From contig KN880601.1 of assembly GCA_000934385.1 (NCBI GenBank), positions 1 through 52,187 of the forward strand: a stretch of 52,187 nt of DNA. Direction: 5' to 3'. Each line of letters starts with the position of its first letter. Positions within the stretch are counted from its first letter, which is position 1. The DNA comes from Cylindrobasidium torrendii FP15055 ss-10 (lineage: Eukaryota; Basidiomycota; Agaricomycetes; Agaricales; Physalacriaceae). Below, one piece after another: positions 11,409-23,669 of the stretch. A program made the position numbers and the translations under genes. Below the pieces are notes generated by a model. It had not been told where the DNA came from and searched no databases. It worked only from the letters and a program-made list of their open reading frames with translations.

Positions 11409-13046
11409 CTACTTCTTGCCCTGGCGTCTGGGCGGATTCGGGAACGTGACCGGCGCGGTGAGCACCGCCATTTTCGTAGTCGACTTTGTGTTGGAAAGGC
11501 CGAGCTTTGCGCGCTCGTTCTCGGAAAGTGACTTGAGCGTACAGCCTGCCAAGACGCGTTAGAGGGCTTTAGCTACGACGTTTTCGGCTTACCCAGACTC
11601 TTGAAAGTTTGCTGTACTCTGTATAGATTAGCGGTATCCTTATACAACAGGTAGGCGGTGCTCACTGAGACACGGGGAGGCCAAGGTCGTTGGATAACGT
11701 TGGCGGATCAGACGCAAAGCCGTCCGCTTTGAGGCAAAGTGCGAACATGTATGTAAGAAGTTTAGTTTGACACCCCGAAGTGAAGGTACGGCTACAGCTA
11801 ATTAATACAACACTCCAGATGGGAAATTATAGGACTTACTCTGATGAACCGCGCGACGCTTCGGTAAATCGCAAGTACATGCCTTCGACGATGGTATCGG
11901 GGACTGTCTTGAGCTGCTCTTGCAGCGTATCAAGGTTACACTCGCGCCTTCCTGCGAATCTGCGGAACGCAATCATGGTGGACACATAATACGCGAATTT
12001 GCTGCGATGAACGGGTTAGCAACAAACGATGATGGGTCTGAAACGTACACACAGAGTCTTCTTGATGTTCTTGGGGGACATACCCTGCGTTTTTCGCAAA
12101 TGGCCATTGACCCATTCAGATCTCCGCTCGGGAAGCAGCGCCAGCCGCGCCTTGAAATCCTCTGCTCTCTCAAGCGCACTAATGGAGATGGCTTTCCACT
12201 CGTTCTCAGGTACGATGTTCTGCAAGGGGTATATGTCTGCTGGCTCAACCGCATGCTCATCGTATGGGGGAACGAGCCTATTTGCATTTGCCTCTGCTTT
12301 GGCTTCATCTAAACGGGATGAGCGTGGAACGGTAGTCGTCGCATATCAACGCACCTTTCGATGGGAGTCCACCGGCACCCTTCTCGATGCCATCCATCAC
12401 ATGGTCCATGGCACCTTGCATCGCAGCCACATCGACTTTGTTCCTCTCCGCGGCGCGAATGCTAGCCTTGGCTTTCTTCGTCCCAAACGATTCACCAAGC
12501 GCTGTCTTCGCGACTTGGTACCCTCCTCCCGGCTTCTCGGTATCGACCATGGCAGACTTGAGAGCCTTGACGTTCTGCTTCACAATATGGACAGGGACAG
12601 TCATAGGCAGGAGCTCCGTAGCACCAGTACGCTTGTTATGGACAGCAATCATATACCTGAGATAGCGGTTGGTCAGCGCGTCAAACGTATCGCAAACTAC
12701 GCACTTGCACCCAGCGCCTTCAACCTCTTTCGTCTCATCAGCATTCGTTACGAACTCCATGTCTTCCGTCTCTGCGGCCACGGTCACTCCGACAGCTGTT
12801 GGGACGGATTCATTTGCCTCCTTATCCTTTCTGCTCTTCTTGTGCGCGTAGCACTTGAACGGCGTCTCTGCAGTAGGCTGGATGGCAGGGAATGATACTA
12901 CCGGGAATCGGTGGGTCAGCTTGATTGCCCACTGCCATGTCCAATAACGCACGTAGCACGGGCACATTTTGCCCGGGGGTGTATGATACATCCGAAGCAG
13001 CTATTGTCGTCCGTTCGGGGGAGGCTTCGCGCTTTCTTTTGGCCAT
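11409..13046 (-). CDS. RPA49: RNA polymerase I subunit A49
   Basis: Model of 434 aa from exons 12966-13046, 12705-12919, 12356-12656 (one more base at 12355), 12053-12308, 11840-12001, 11666-11791, 11593-11618 (26 nt) and 11409-11545; introns are 46-51 nt and phases agree. The N-terminal half has the A49 pattern: VVSFPAIQP, then MIAVHNKRTG and VKALKS, then GESFGTKKAK followed by ERNKVDV. The C-terminal half matches the tandem winged-helix region, with LTYMFALCLKADGF and a terminal AVLTAPVTFP. In yeast A49 pairs with A34.5, stabilises Pol I initiation and elongation, and acts in the nucleolus. Yeast A49 is 415 aa, so length is normal. The first intron acceptor has an alternative 12 nt upstream in the same frame. 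Confidence 0.93.
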
Positions 13047-14882
13047 GGAGTCTAAACACGAGAATAGGCGATGATGATAGAAACGAGGGAAAAATATCGA
13101 TCGTCGATCACGGCTCGTGTTAATGTAACGCCACAGTCTATGTAGAAGTCACGCCTCATTCACGGCCTATGCTCCAAACAACAAAAAAATCATCTTTTTC
13201 AGGAGCTACGGGGCTTCATATATAGTTGAAGCAACACCGGACGTTGGCCTTACAACCACACTCACGTCAGAGGTTGCATCTTGAGTCTTGACGAACATCC
13301 CACCAGTAGACATGACAGAGTTTGCATGCTACTACGCTACTCAGAGCCCGTATCTAATAAGACGGCACGCTTTTATTTCTTACTCGAAGCGTCTACCTCA
13401 GCACAAATTGCGAGTCCGAATTGGCACTCTCGTGTGGTTAAAGCATGTATTCAATACAGGACTTAGAGAATATAGGCGAACATTCACCTGATATGCATCG
13501 TCGTCACTAAACCAATTTATCAAAGTGTACCGGATGTCACTCAACGATGTTCATACGCCTTGCAAGTCGGCTCTTCGTCCCGAGGTGTTTCTGTTCTACC
13601 AATGTGCCCACTCTAGGCATATACACTGTCAGTATTGATGATACAAACATGGAATTTTACTCCTGCCGCAAGTATCTCATGTTTTTGGACGTAGTTTCCC
13701 TTTGCATTTTATCGATCTCGACGTCTGCCTCGACTCTCGTCTACACTCCTAGTGTACCATTAGCAGGAGTTTGAATAGTCTCTTTCCTCTTTCGTCGAGC
13801 TCTCCTACTTTGTTTAATTCAGGAAAGTTTGTGAGGTGCAGGGCCAGACTGTGCATGGAAGCAGGCGCACGCTGATTATGCAGTTGCGGCATGGACCGCC
13901 GCATGATCTCTCTTAAATCAATGAATGGGTTGGGAGAGGTCGAATACGACGGATGTGTGAGTAGATTGTGTCGAGTACATAGCTAAGAGCAAGCTAGGTT
14001 TGCTATCATCACCATTGCCGTGACCTCCGTCGTCGCATTCTCTCAGATGTTGGCGGTCTCCATCTTCACGAACATGTTCAGACAGTGGGAGCAATCTCAA
14101 TCCTCATTATGGAAGCGTATGCAACGAAAAAACGCAGAAGTCAACACGATTGAACATTGCTATCATCAGAGGACCCTGGTAGATAATCAGAACGCCGTAA
14201 CACGTGGATCCGACATCGAGAGATCTCGGAGTAGCTCGGAACTATGAGATAATCATGCGATCTGACTCGATTAGGACTCGTAACGCCTTCAGTTCGATAT
14301 GGACTCGCTAGAACATGCCACGATGCTACCACAGGGTCTCGATCGCGCAAATCGGAATATCGGACCGGTTCTCTCTCTCTCGTTCGTGCAGTGGCACTGT
14401 GTTTTTGAGCCGACACTGAAAATTTCATGTCGACACGTGTAGCAGCAGTGACTCACAGCCACGTTTCTTATCAGCTCTTCTATCAGCCTCGCTATCGAAA
14501 AACCGTTTTTTCCCGCAGAGTATAGCTCACCTCCGCGATCCTGCGAATGTGCAATTGTGCAGGCTATAATGCAAGGTTAATGATAAAATTGATTAAGGAA
14601 CATTATTTTGCAGTGGTCCGTGAAAACGTAGCATTATTTGTGTCAGGTCACAAGCACTGTCAGTTTGAGCCATCTACGCCACACCAAGGCGTCGCGTGTA
14701 TTCACCACACGCGGGGGCAAAAAGCCACTGAATTACAGGAAAACTCATGATGATCTCAATATAAGTTTGAATCAGCCCATATTGCGCATATCAACCATAA
14801 TAGAACAGACAACGCAGCACAAAGATAAGTAGTAAGTACTACACTCCCAAAAAAGCCCTCAACAAATAGACCCAAAAATTTC
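13047..14882. other. Gene-poor region upstream of RPA49
   Basis: About 1.8 kb. A TATATAG-like site at about 13217 is followed by a plus-strand ATG frame at 13312-13491 (60 codons); this could encode a small peptide but has no motif. The remaining frames are short and unsupported. The part next to 13046 must contain the RPA49 promoter. Confidence 0.4.
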
Positions 14883-15210
14883 TCAAGCAAGCTCCAGATT
14901 TCCTTCAAGCAAGCTGGTGCGGTAAACGCCGCCGTCGAAAACGACGTAGTACTGATACACCTATACACACGGCGTTAAGCTACAAGGCCGTAGAGGAGGG
15001 TATTACCCACCGATGCGTCTGCAGTCCTTCCAGAGGGCTTCGCCTCTACGACGACTCCCTGCATTCCTTTGCGAAGGGTATTCGGAGAGAAAAGAGGGTT
15101 TTTCTCGTCCTCGACAAGAGCGACCCTCGTCTGCGGCGGGAACTGGTATTGATTCGTTAAGCCATTCCATGCCCACTAAAATGATCTCGCACCTTGGCAG
15201 GGGAAGTCAT
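14883..15210 (-). CDS. Small conserved-looking protein, 75 aa, three exons
   Basis: Exons 15193-15210 (18 nt), 15011-15142 and 14883-14960, separated by two 50-nt GT-AG introns with good branch sites, give one continuous 75-residue frame. The protein begins MTSPAK, is basic and Val-rich in the middle (RKGMQGVVVEA) and ends with alternating beta-strand-like residues (VYQYYVVFDGG, then LLEGNLELA). This suggests a small SH3- or KOW-like barrel, but that is inference; I do not recognise the family. A TATA box lies about 150 bp upstream of the ATG, with a CCACCACC-rich leader between them. The gene sits between RPA49 and UTP10 on the same strand. It has no long ORF and would be missed by a length cut-off. 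Confidence 0.72.
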
Positions 15211-15356
15211 GGTGGTGCAAATAATTATAGTTATGAGATTGGTAGAGATAGATGCGTAATGGTCGTGATAATAGTGGTAGGGCGCCGTAGTGGTGGTGGC
15301 GGTAACGGTGGTGGTCGTGGTAAGTCGTAAGAAAGATGATCGGTTCGGAATGAGGG

Positions 15357-15365
15357 AATTTATAG
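15357..15365 (-). promoter_or_regulatory. TATA box of the 75-residue protein gene
   Basis: CTATAAATT on the minus strand, about 147 bp upstream of the ATG at 15210. The predicted leader is rich in CCACCA/ACC triplets (about 15250-15320), an unusual low-complexity 5' UTR. Confidence 0.5.
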
Positions 15366-16749
15366 CGCCCGTCAGATTTAACCCGGAGTAGTCTATACTC
15401 CCATATTGTGACCGGAATTTCCCTCGGACGGTGCACAGCTCACCGATAGCTCTGTAAGCAATTTTTAATTGAGTAATACGCGGCGGCGGCTGGCCCTCAC
15501 GGGACCCCGTGAGAGGTCAAAACTCAGCCGTCAACAGGAACGATATGCAGAGAGCTTTAGTATCTAGCGAAGTAGTGGGCCGTCTTTCGTGTGACGAATG
15601 GATTCCTCCCACGCTGGGATTCAAAGTACTTTGCAGCATGTCAAGGAGTGATTATTGTATGATATTTTCCTTGAGAATGAACACAATATTTCGTGGTTTG
15701 TTCCAATCCAAAGCCTAAATCTAAATCATTCTGAACCCAGTGCGCTGGCAGGACCCAGACCTCTCCAGAAGACTGTACGCCGTTGGTCCACGAACCACAC
15801 GTGTAGGAAGGAGCTTCTCCCGCCTCAGTCCTGTGCGAGATTTGGCGCATCTCCTCCCCGAGAGAAGCGCCCGACGTCCTTCCCACATGTACTTGTTGGG
15901 CTCTGTTGTCGATTCCGTCAAAAGATCTCTTCCGAGAATAGCTTGGCGTTCTTATCGCACACCGGTGATCTACCAAAGCATGTATCCGTTGTTTTGTTTC
16001 GTCTTATCTAGGGATCAGTATACCGTCGAGCTCATGATAATCAGTAAAGTATCCGTGTCGGCGGGCCATGCGACCGACGCGTAGTTAGCTAAAGCTTGAT
16101 TGAACCCACTATCATCTAACATGGCAGATTATTTATCTTACCGCGCGCTCTGAATGACTTGATTAAACAGCGGTCGAAGGCTTGTTAGGCTTTGCAGTAC
16201 TAGTAGTACGCACAACAGATTTTTTACGGTTGCCTAATGCCTTCAATTTTGTGTGTGCCGCCATATTCCGCCAGTCTTTCTCTAAGCCAATCAAAATTGA
16301 GTTGCAACCCCGTCATAACGGTCTGCAGATGGTTTGTGTTAGGTTATTTGTAGCAGCGCTACCACCAATGTGCCTGCCTCAAGACGTCAAATAGATGTGT
16401 GAGTTCCAAGGTCGAAGTCAAAAGACATTCTTATATTAGACAAACTGCAGTCGCCAGCCCGATAGTATACTCTTAGGTGCCAGAATGAGAGGACTCGGCA
16501 CTCGGACGACAAGTGTGCAGGCCAGACTTGTTAACAATCATCTCTGACAGACCTAAATTGATGTTGACCGTGACCAAGTTGTCAGCGGCGCAGATATTAG
16601 ATAATCCCTGAGCCTCCCATGTAGCCAATAAGCAGTTCGTACTGCGCCATATTTTCCCTGTCACACACCTAACGGTTGCCGAATAAGTCCATCTAACGAT
16701 GATATGTAGACAATCAAGATTTTCGGTAACAAGTTGCGCGTCAGCCCAA
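15366..16749. other. Intergenic region between the 75-aa gene and UTP10
   Basis: About 1.4 kb, with the 3' end of UTP10 on one side. Several overlapping frames occur on both strands near 15640-16080, but none has family features or convincing splice partners. Nothing else seen. Confidence 0.4.
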
Positions 16750-19700
16750 CTACAACCCTTGAATACTCCCTGCAATGCCTTCCACAGCTTCCTTCAAGTC
16801 CAACGCAGCACGGCACACCATATCGTTCTCGTCTTCGCTACATTCCGCAATGAACGTTGCAGTTTCGGCGGCAAACGCTGCATACTCTTCAGTATCTCAA
16901 AACCATGGCCGACATGAAACATACCTAGCATCTTGCCCCCGTGAGTCTGCCAAATGACGGTTGCGCAGCCCAATGCGAAGAGGCGGACTTGGACCTCCTC
17001 CGAGCGAGTGTGCATGAGCAGCTCAAGGTTTGTCGTCTTCAGTAGCGTGTCATCCGACGCATTCTCAACCAACGCGGAAAGGGTATCGCGAAGAAGCGCG
17101 GCAGCATCTGCGTTCTGCATCTGCGCTGCAACAGGAATTTGCAACACAATTGGCGAAGCCACCTGCTTAACTTTCTCATCTTGCCAGAAGACCCCATCGT
17201 CATGCGACAAGCTCCTGGACATTGTGTTTAGGGTAGCATTCCACAGCGAGATGTTGATGACACCGGATGGTGCGGCGGATGCAGACTTCCAGAAAGTGAT
17301 GAACTCTTGGAGGACAAAGGATGTGTACGTAGTCATGAGCGCCTTGAAGTAGTCGAGCAAGGCGCTGAAGACAAGGCAGAACGAGATCTTTCGAGAATCA
17401 TCTTTGGCGGGAGTAAGTACAGGCCGAAGCTAGGTGAAGCTTGACGTACCGCCAGATACAAATGCCCAATCGTACAATTTGCGGAATAGTGGGCGGAATG
17501 TGTTTTCGTTGATATTCACGACGAGTTCCGTGAAGGCGACCACAACATCTGCATCCTGAAAAGGCTGAGCTTTGAAGCAGACACATCAATTCATGAACAT
17601 ACTACCGTCTCTGGCTTCATGATGTCCAATGCCTCCAGGAACACATTGAAGAGCGCACGGAGATTCTCTTGGACAATTGCCTTGGGTGAGGTACGTAGCG
17701 CACGGCGAACAATCTCGAAGAATTCCCCTCTGGACTCCGCGCTGACGTCCAACTTGATCTGGCCAGACCACATGCTGACCAGAGTCGGGATCACCACCTT
17801 CGGTGGGACTTGCTTCGTTGCGGCCTTGACAATGGCAGCAAGGGCCGCGTCCTTCCGGCGGTGCACGATGTAGAGGCTGATGACCTTGGACAATTCCGCA
17901 GTGGCCCAGAATGCCGGCACAGATTGAATGAGTCCGCGAAGGACGCCTATAGCTCCAACAGCCAAGTCTGGATAGGATATGACAATGCTGAAGACAGTGT
18001 GAATAAGATGTGACTAACCGTCGAGGCCTTCCTCAAGGACTCCAATACTTTGCGACACGATCTCTTTGAAGAAGGGGATTACGCGCGGTCCGAGGCCACC
18101 ACTACCGGGGTAAGTCAGCTTAGTCGAGGGCTTTCCCTGGAGACATACACTAGAGCTCCAAGGGCCAACAACGCATCGCCAGTTGCTTTCCTTGCTCGTA
18201 CACTCGACAGAACCACGGGAACCAACTCCGCGAGCGCAGGCTCTTCCTTCGTCTTCATGCTGCCTCCGATGACCCTGACACACTTCAAGCCAGCCACCGC
18301 CAGTGGACTTCCAGGTCGACTCGACACAGCAACGTTAACGCGCTCGATGACCTTGACAACATCGGCATTGGCACTCTGTCGAACGGTGTCCGAGACTTGC
18401 GGAAGGCGTTCCGATAGCAGCTGCAGTGCACCAATCTGCAAGACCTCCTCGGGTGCGTGAACCATATTCGTTGAGGCAGCCAGATAGTCTGCAGCGGGCA
18501 TAACGCGCAACGTCTTCTCCAGCGCAGTTTGTCCCGCCTTGCGAACATCGTCGATCCCTTCGCCAGGGTGTGTGGATATGCCCACAAGGAGTGAAATGAG
18601 CGGTGAGGCCTCTCCACTCGCGGACCCCGTGGAGACACCAAGGCCAGCGAAGAGTAGAATGCCCTGGGAACGACGCTTAAGCAAGGTTGGCTTGTTGGTG
18701 GCATGTTCCTCATTAAGACCATCGTCGAGCAAGGTGGGCGCCTCGTTACTGGGATCAACGACTTTGATAGCTAGACGCTGGCTTTCGTGAATCATATCGC
18801 AGAGAACCTATTCACATAATGATGAGCCCAACTTTCAATTGCCCTGAGCATGGTCCTCACCGCATTCTGTAAATCGCTAGCATAGTGTTGGAGAATTGAA
18901 ATGGGCAGCGCAAAAGTCGAGCGTGCGTCTTTGTCAGATTGGCGTACAGCCTTGGAGGCGACCTTCTCGACGAGGAGAAGGACGATCGGCAGAAGGAAGT
19001 CGTTCGCGCCAAGGACGTTCACCAAGTGGATGAAGAAGCTGCATAGCAGATTAGCATCGCAAGAGCGAAGTCAATGAATGTTGCGCACTTTGTCCTACGA
19101 TGCCTAGGGATATGGTTGGCGGCATCCGTGAACACTCTCAAGAACTCTCTCGAGGCCATGAGTAGCTCCATCTTCCCCTTGTTGGCATCCCGCAGCGAGG
19201 CAACCATGACCGGTACGATGTTGTCCACGGTCTTCTGTACGACAGTGAAACTGTACATGTCGTCCCGATGGAAGACGTTCGAACCCATGAACGTGAAGAT
19301 GGGAAGTATGTTGTGCAGAACCGAGTCAGGGCTAAGACGAGCAAGTGTTGCCATAAGCAGGAGCACTTGCTGGAATGTCTGCGGGTTGTTTGCCGCTACA
19401 TAGAGTCTCAGTACCACATTCGGTATCAACAAGAGTAGATATCATACTGCGAATAAGGTCAACAAGGACGTCCAGCCGAATGGCGCCTGGAGACAAGTTG
19501 GGCATTTCGGTGACCTTTTCCGCCGTATTCGAAATTGCTGTCATCAAGGACTGCTCAATGAAAGCGACGTCGGGGATCTCAGAGCTCATGGATTGCTGTA
19601 TGACATTGTTGAGAGCATGTACGAGAGCAACTATGACGTCGAACGATCCCGGAATGTTCACGCCAGCGAGGACCTCCGCAAGGACACTCAACCTTGGCAA

Positions 19701-22700
19701 GTTGCCGTCCGATGCCCTATGCGCAAATGTCAGTGCTTGTGTGATTTGGTGGATGTGGTGCGTACTCAGCAGTAGTGCGAGGCCGCTTCGAAGCCGGAGG
19801 CACATCCGAAGCATCAGGCTGCAGGGCTTTGAGAAGCCTAATGATGAGACTCGGCTCGCCGAGGACCGATACGAGTAACTTTGTTGACGTGACGTGCTGC
19901 ACAAGGGGTCAGTCAAGGCCTATCCGCTTGAGCCTCGGCAACTTACCACCTCACTATTCTGAGATGCAAGGTCCAGAAGGAGAGCGCACAGCTCTAGCTG
20001 GCGCTCAGGCGACAACAGCGCAAAGAGACCCTGCTCAAGGTTTTGAACGGCTAATTTACGAGCAGCATGCAGTTCGTTCTGGAGAAGATATGCAAGGAAG
20101 TCTTTATAGACTATCCAGGTGTCGTCCTTGTTGGCGTTGAGATCGTGTGCTGCAGCCTGGTCGTATGTCGCGGCTAATAGCGAGACGAAATCGTGGAGGT
20201 CGGCACGGTAGAGCGACTGGGCCTTTTCGAGGGGCAGTATAGCGATGCTAGAGGCAGAGGGTGCGACGAACGAAGCCTTGGATGCATGAGCGACCTTGCT
20301 GATGGACCTGAGGAGCGCGACGCGACATGCTGGCCCAGAGGCATTGACATGCGATGACAGCCATTGCACCACATTGTGTTTGTGTCTGCCCAGGGTTTAG
20401 TCTTTCTCCGACAATCCAAAGACTCGAAGCCACTCACTCGATGCTCTTCTTTTTTTCACCCTTGACCGCAGCAAGATATTCACGGTGCCACTCCACAATG
20501 TATGCCCCATCGTGCACGAAATGTTCGGTTCGCTCAACGAGTGCCATCAAGTACTTGGTAAGGTCGTCCTGCATCAAATATACCAGCCCTTGTCCCTCTC
20601 CACCAGCGCCATAAATTGCATCAAAGGCATAGACGCGGTCCAAGGTCTTCTTGCTGCCTTCATTCACGAGGTTCAGGCATCGTAGCGCCAGCTGTCTGAT
20701 GGCAAGGACAGGTGACTGGATGGCGACGAGGAGAGCAGGGATGACGGTCTGGAAATCCATCGCGACAGACCCACCACCAAACGCTTCGAGCAGAGCAGCG
20801 TAGTGCGCGAGGGCGACAGCCGCGAATTCGGGCGAGTCGGCTGTTAACCAGAGACCAGTTAAGAATGCGAGGGCGTCATCGCCGAGTGTGCCAAAGAGTG
20901 CACGGAGGGTGTGCATCATTGAGGAGGTCGTGCATTTGTTGGCTATCGTATAGACCGTGCGCATGAGAGAAACATATTCAGACGCCCGAGAATCAGGGGA
21001 AGTAGGCTGTGCAAAGGTCAGAGAGCGAATAGATGCCAATGTAGACTACCATACCTCAAGTGGAGACTCGATGAGCCAGTTAACGATGACATTTGGCGCT
21101 GGGGGTACTTCGGCGGCGATGGTGAGCAGGGAGAGCTGTACCCAGTATGCGGTGTGCTTGCTGTTCGGTTTCGAAACGATACTCTTCTCGATGCGCTCGT
21201 CTTCCAAACACTCCTTGATGTCGCCCATACCCTCTGTCTGCTCCAACAGTTCGCCATCTAAAGCTTGGACTAGCTTGACGGCGGTGCTAATTTGATGCTT
21301 TCCAGTAAGTCGTCTGAGAAGTGAACGTCCAATGAGGCACGCCAGAATGCGTATGTACACATTTCTGTCTCGAACCTCTTCGACGAGGTCATCTACGTGC
21401 GCTGCGAAGTCGTTGGATGCAATCATGTTGTCGGCGATTTTGGCAGCCATGATCCCGTTGAACTGCGTGACGTCCAACTCGCTGTGTTTCTTCCAGAGTG
21501 CCGCGCAACCATTGAGTAATTGGAAGCCTGCAGTCGCAGGTATCGCGGCCCATGCGGCATCAACGGTGTGCTGACGAGTCTTCGAATAAAGCATGAGGGG
21601 GAAGAGCACCTTGCGGTAGACATCTTTCCAGCCAGCTTGAGGCGCGAAATGGGTGATGAGGAACGCGAGGTGGAGGCGAAGAACTTGTCCTTTGACTTTA
21701 GACGAAACGAGGCCGGCGATGTTGTTGAGATATTCTGGCGAATGGGCGAGAAAGACGGGCAGGACTACGGCCGGCTTTTCATAGACGGCTTCGAGAACAG
21801 CAATATCGGCGTCAAGGGTGCAACTCAGGACAACCAGTTGAATGCCCTCCTGACGGACAAGCGGGTCAGGTACTGACGTCGGACAGTACATGCAGTACTC
21901 ACATCACTATTCCCATCTTCCGCGAGCTTGCTGATCAGCGCCTTCGCTGCAATGGCACGAACTTTCGCGTCCGCGCTTGTCGCCGCGACAGCCATGTCGA
22001 TATCTTCTTCGCCAGAGATTGATGATACTGGGCTCTGGAACACTATGAGTGAGTCTACAGATGCGCGGAACAACGTACCATTGCGAGAGACATAATCAAC
22101 TGGTCAACACTTTCTTTCAAGTCCTCGTCTCCGCTGGCGACCTGGTCCGCAGCAGTATGAAGGGCAATCGGGTGTCTTTGTTGTACATGGTGCAACAGGC
22201 GGTGAGCGCGCGGTGATTGCTCCAATGCAAGAGGCAGAAGGAGTGTCGAAGTTGAAGCAAGCGTCGACTTCGGTGCTCGTGGCGAGGTAAACAGGGCCTC
22301 CAGGACCTTGAAGTGATCCTCCTTGTCGATGTTTTCAACCAGAGCATTGACCATCGGTTCGAGGACTTTTTCGATGCCAACCAAGCCAAGGACAGAGGGA
22401 AGTTCGTCGACGAATCCGCTGAGCACAGTCAACCTCTAGGTATCAAATAAGATATGTGGACGTACGGCACAGAAACAATCCGTTCGACCTCCTCGCTGGA
22501 GAGGTGTTGAAGCTCGTCTTGCGGTTCGCAGACGGAGACCAAAGAGCCGAGGTAATGCTTTGCCGAGACGCGGTCTGCTGCTAAAGTCATGGTCTTGAGG
22601 ATAGCTTTCATCGCCGCCGGGGTGAGCTCGACTTTGTGGGACAGTGTCGCAAGCAAGATATAGCTCGCGAGCTAAACAGAGTTAGGACGGGTGTAGTCTT

Positions 22701-23578
22701 TGGGTGGAATGTGAACCAACAATGGTGTCCGTCGAAACCTCCTTCTGCTTGTGCAACGGCTCGACTAATGAAGGAAGCACAATCGCAGCGACACCTTCGC
22801 TGAGCGTTTTAACCGAAGCAAAATAGTCATGCAACGCGCCGGCATGGAAGGCAACAAGTGTCCGATAGGAAAGGCCGGCCTTCAGCGCCGTAGGGAGAAG
22901 TTCGGAAACGAAGCGTACAAGCTCGATGTTTTTGCCCATCTCCTTCACCAGCGCGGTGCGAGGCACATTCTGCGCAGCCTGCTTAAATGGGATAAGGAAA
23001 GACCACGATGTGTTTGGCCTGGACCGTTAGACTGTGTAGCTGTTTTGCGCAATGTAGCTTACTTGATATGCAGAATGGTCACCATCTTGGCAAAATGGGG
23101 AGATTCATGGTGTGGTAGGAATAGAGTGAGAACGGCTTCGACGTTGAATTCGTTGACACTGTTAGAAATTAGTCACAGTGCACTCATGCAAAATGACAAT
23201 AACGCACCGGTATCGCCGCACCAACCATTCTAAAACTTTTCCGGCAGGCGCCTCCATAAGGTAGGGTCCCAGCTTGCCCAAGAATTTCGCAATGGTCTTG
23301 TCCAGCTCCTGTGAGGCAGCCTTCGGTAGAAGCGTCCGGTCCGTGTCTCGAGACGCGCTCGAGAACAGCGGCTTCTCGAAACTCTGGAATTTTGGGTCTA
23401 CTGACGCGAGCTGGAGGAGGCCATTCGTTCCAAGCGCGTATATCGAGTCCAGGTCATGTGTATCGGCGTCCCGGCCAGTAAAGAGATAGGATTCAGTCGG
23501 TTTTCGGCGCGAGCGGTCAACCAGAAGTGCGCTGTTCAGCGACGCGCCCGCGGTGAGCTGGGCCGCTAAGCTCGACAT
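16750..23578 (-). CDS. UTP10: U3 snoRNA-associated protein 10 (HEATR1 family)
   Basis: Model of 1981 aa in 19 exons: 23208-23578, 23063-23158, 22721-23018, 22466-22671, 22079-22418, 21903-22034, 21055-21849, 20438-21006, 19947-20385, 19766-19896, 19448-19716, 19089-19395, 18861-19038, 18149-18807, 18019-18101, 17606-17967, 17450-17555, 16925-17401, 16750-16877. Every junction is GT-AG with matching phase; introns are 44-53 nt. The start MSSLAAQL and the nearby WLVRRYR are hallmarks of UTP10. The body is HEAT-like alpha-helical repeats, and the C-terminal region around residue 1745 (VVVAFTELVV, then NENTFRPLFRKLYDW) is the BP28CT-type end. UTP10 is a nucleolar tUTP component of the small-subunit processome, required for 18S rRNA maturation and linked to Pol I transcription. 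Confidence 0.95.
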
Positions 23579-23669
23579 GATGGCCGAGATTGAAGAAAAT
23601 TGTGATCGCGACCCACTTCGTTCCGATGTTTCGCATTGTTTGACTGCGACTGCCTTGCCTCTTTCGACG
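23579..23669. promoter_or_regulatory. Very short divergent promoter, UTP10 / aldo-keto reductase
   Basis: Only 91 bp separate the two start codons. There is no obvious TATA box for either gene, so the genes probably share promoter DNA, or one transcript starts inside the other gene. Confidence 0.6.

Noticed and set aside
12029..12895. 288-codon plus-strand open frame
   Set aside because: It is antisense to RPA49 exons and introns, and the RPA49 family pattern on the other strand is clear.
21850..21902. Very short 30- or 36-nt intron in UTP10
   Set aside because: A 53-nt intron with a CTGAC branch site keeps the frame and gives a better match to the family.
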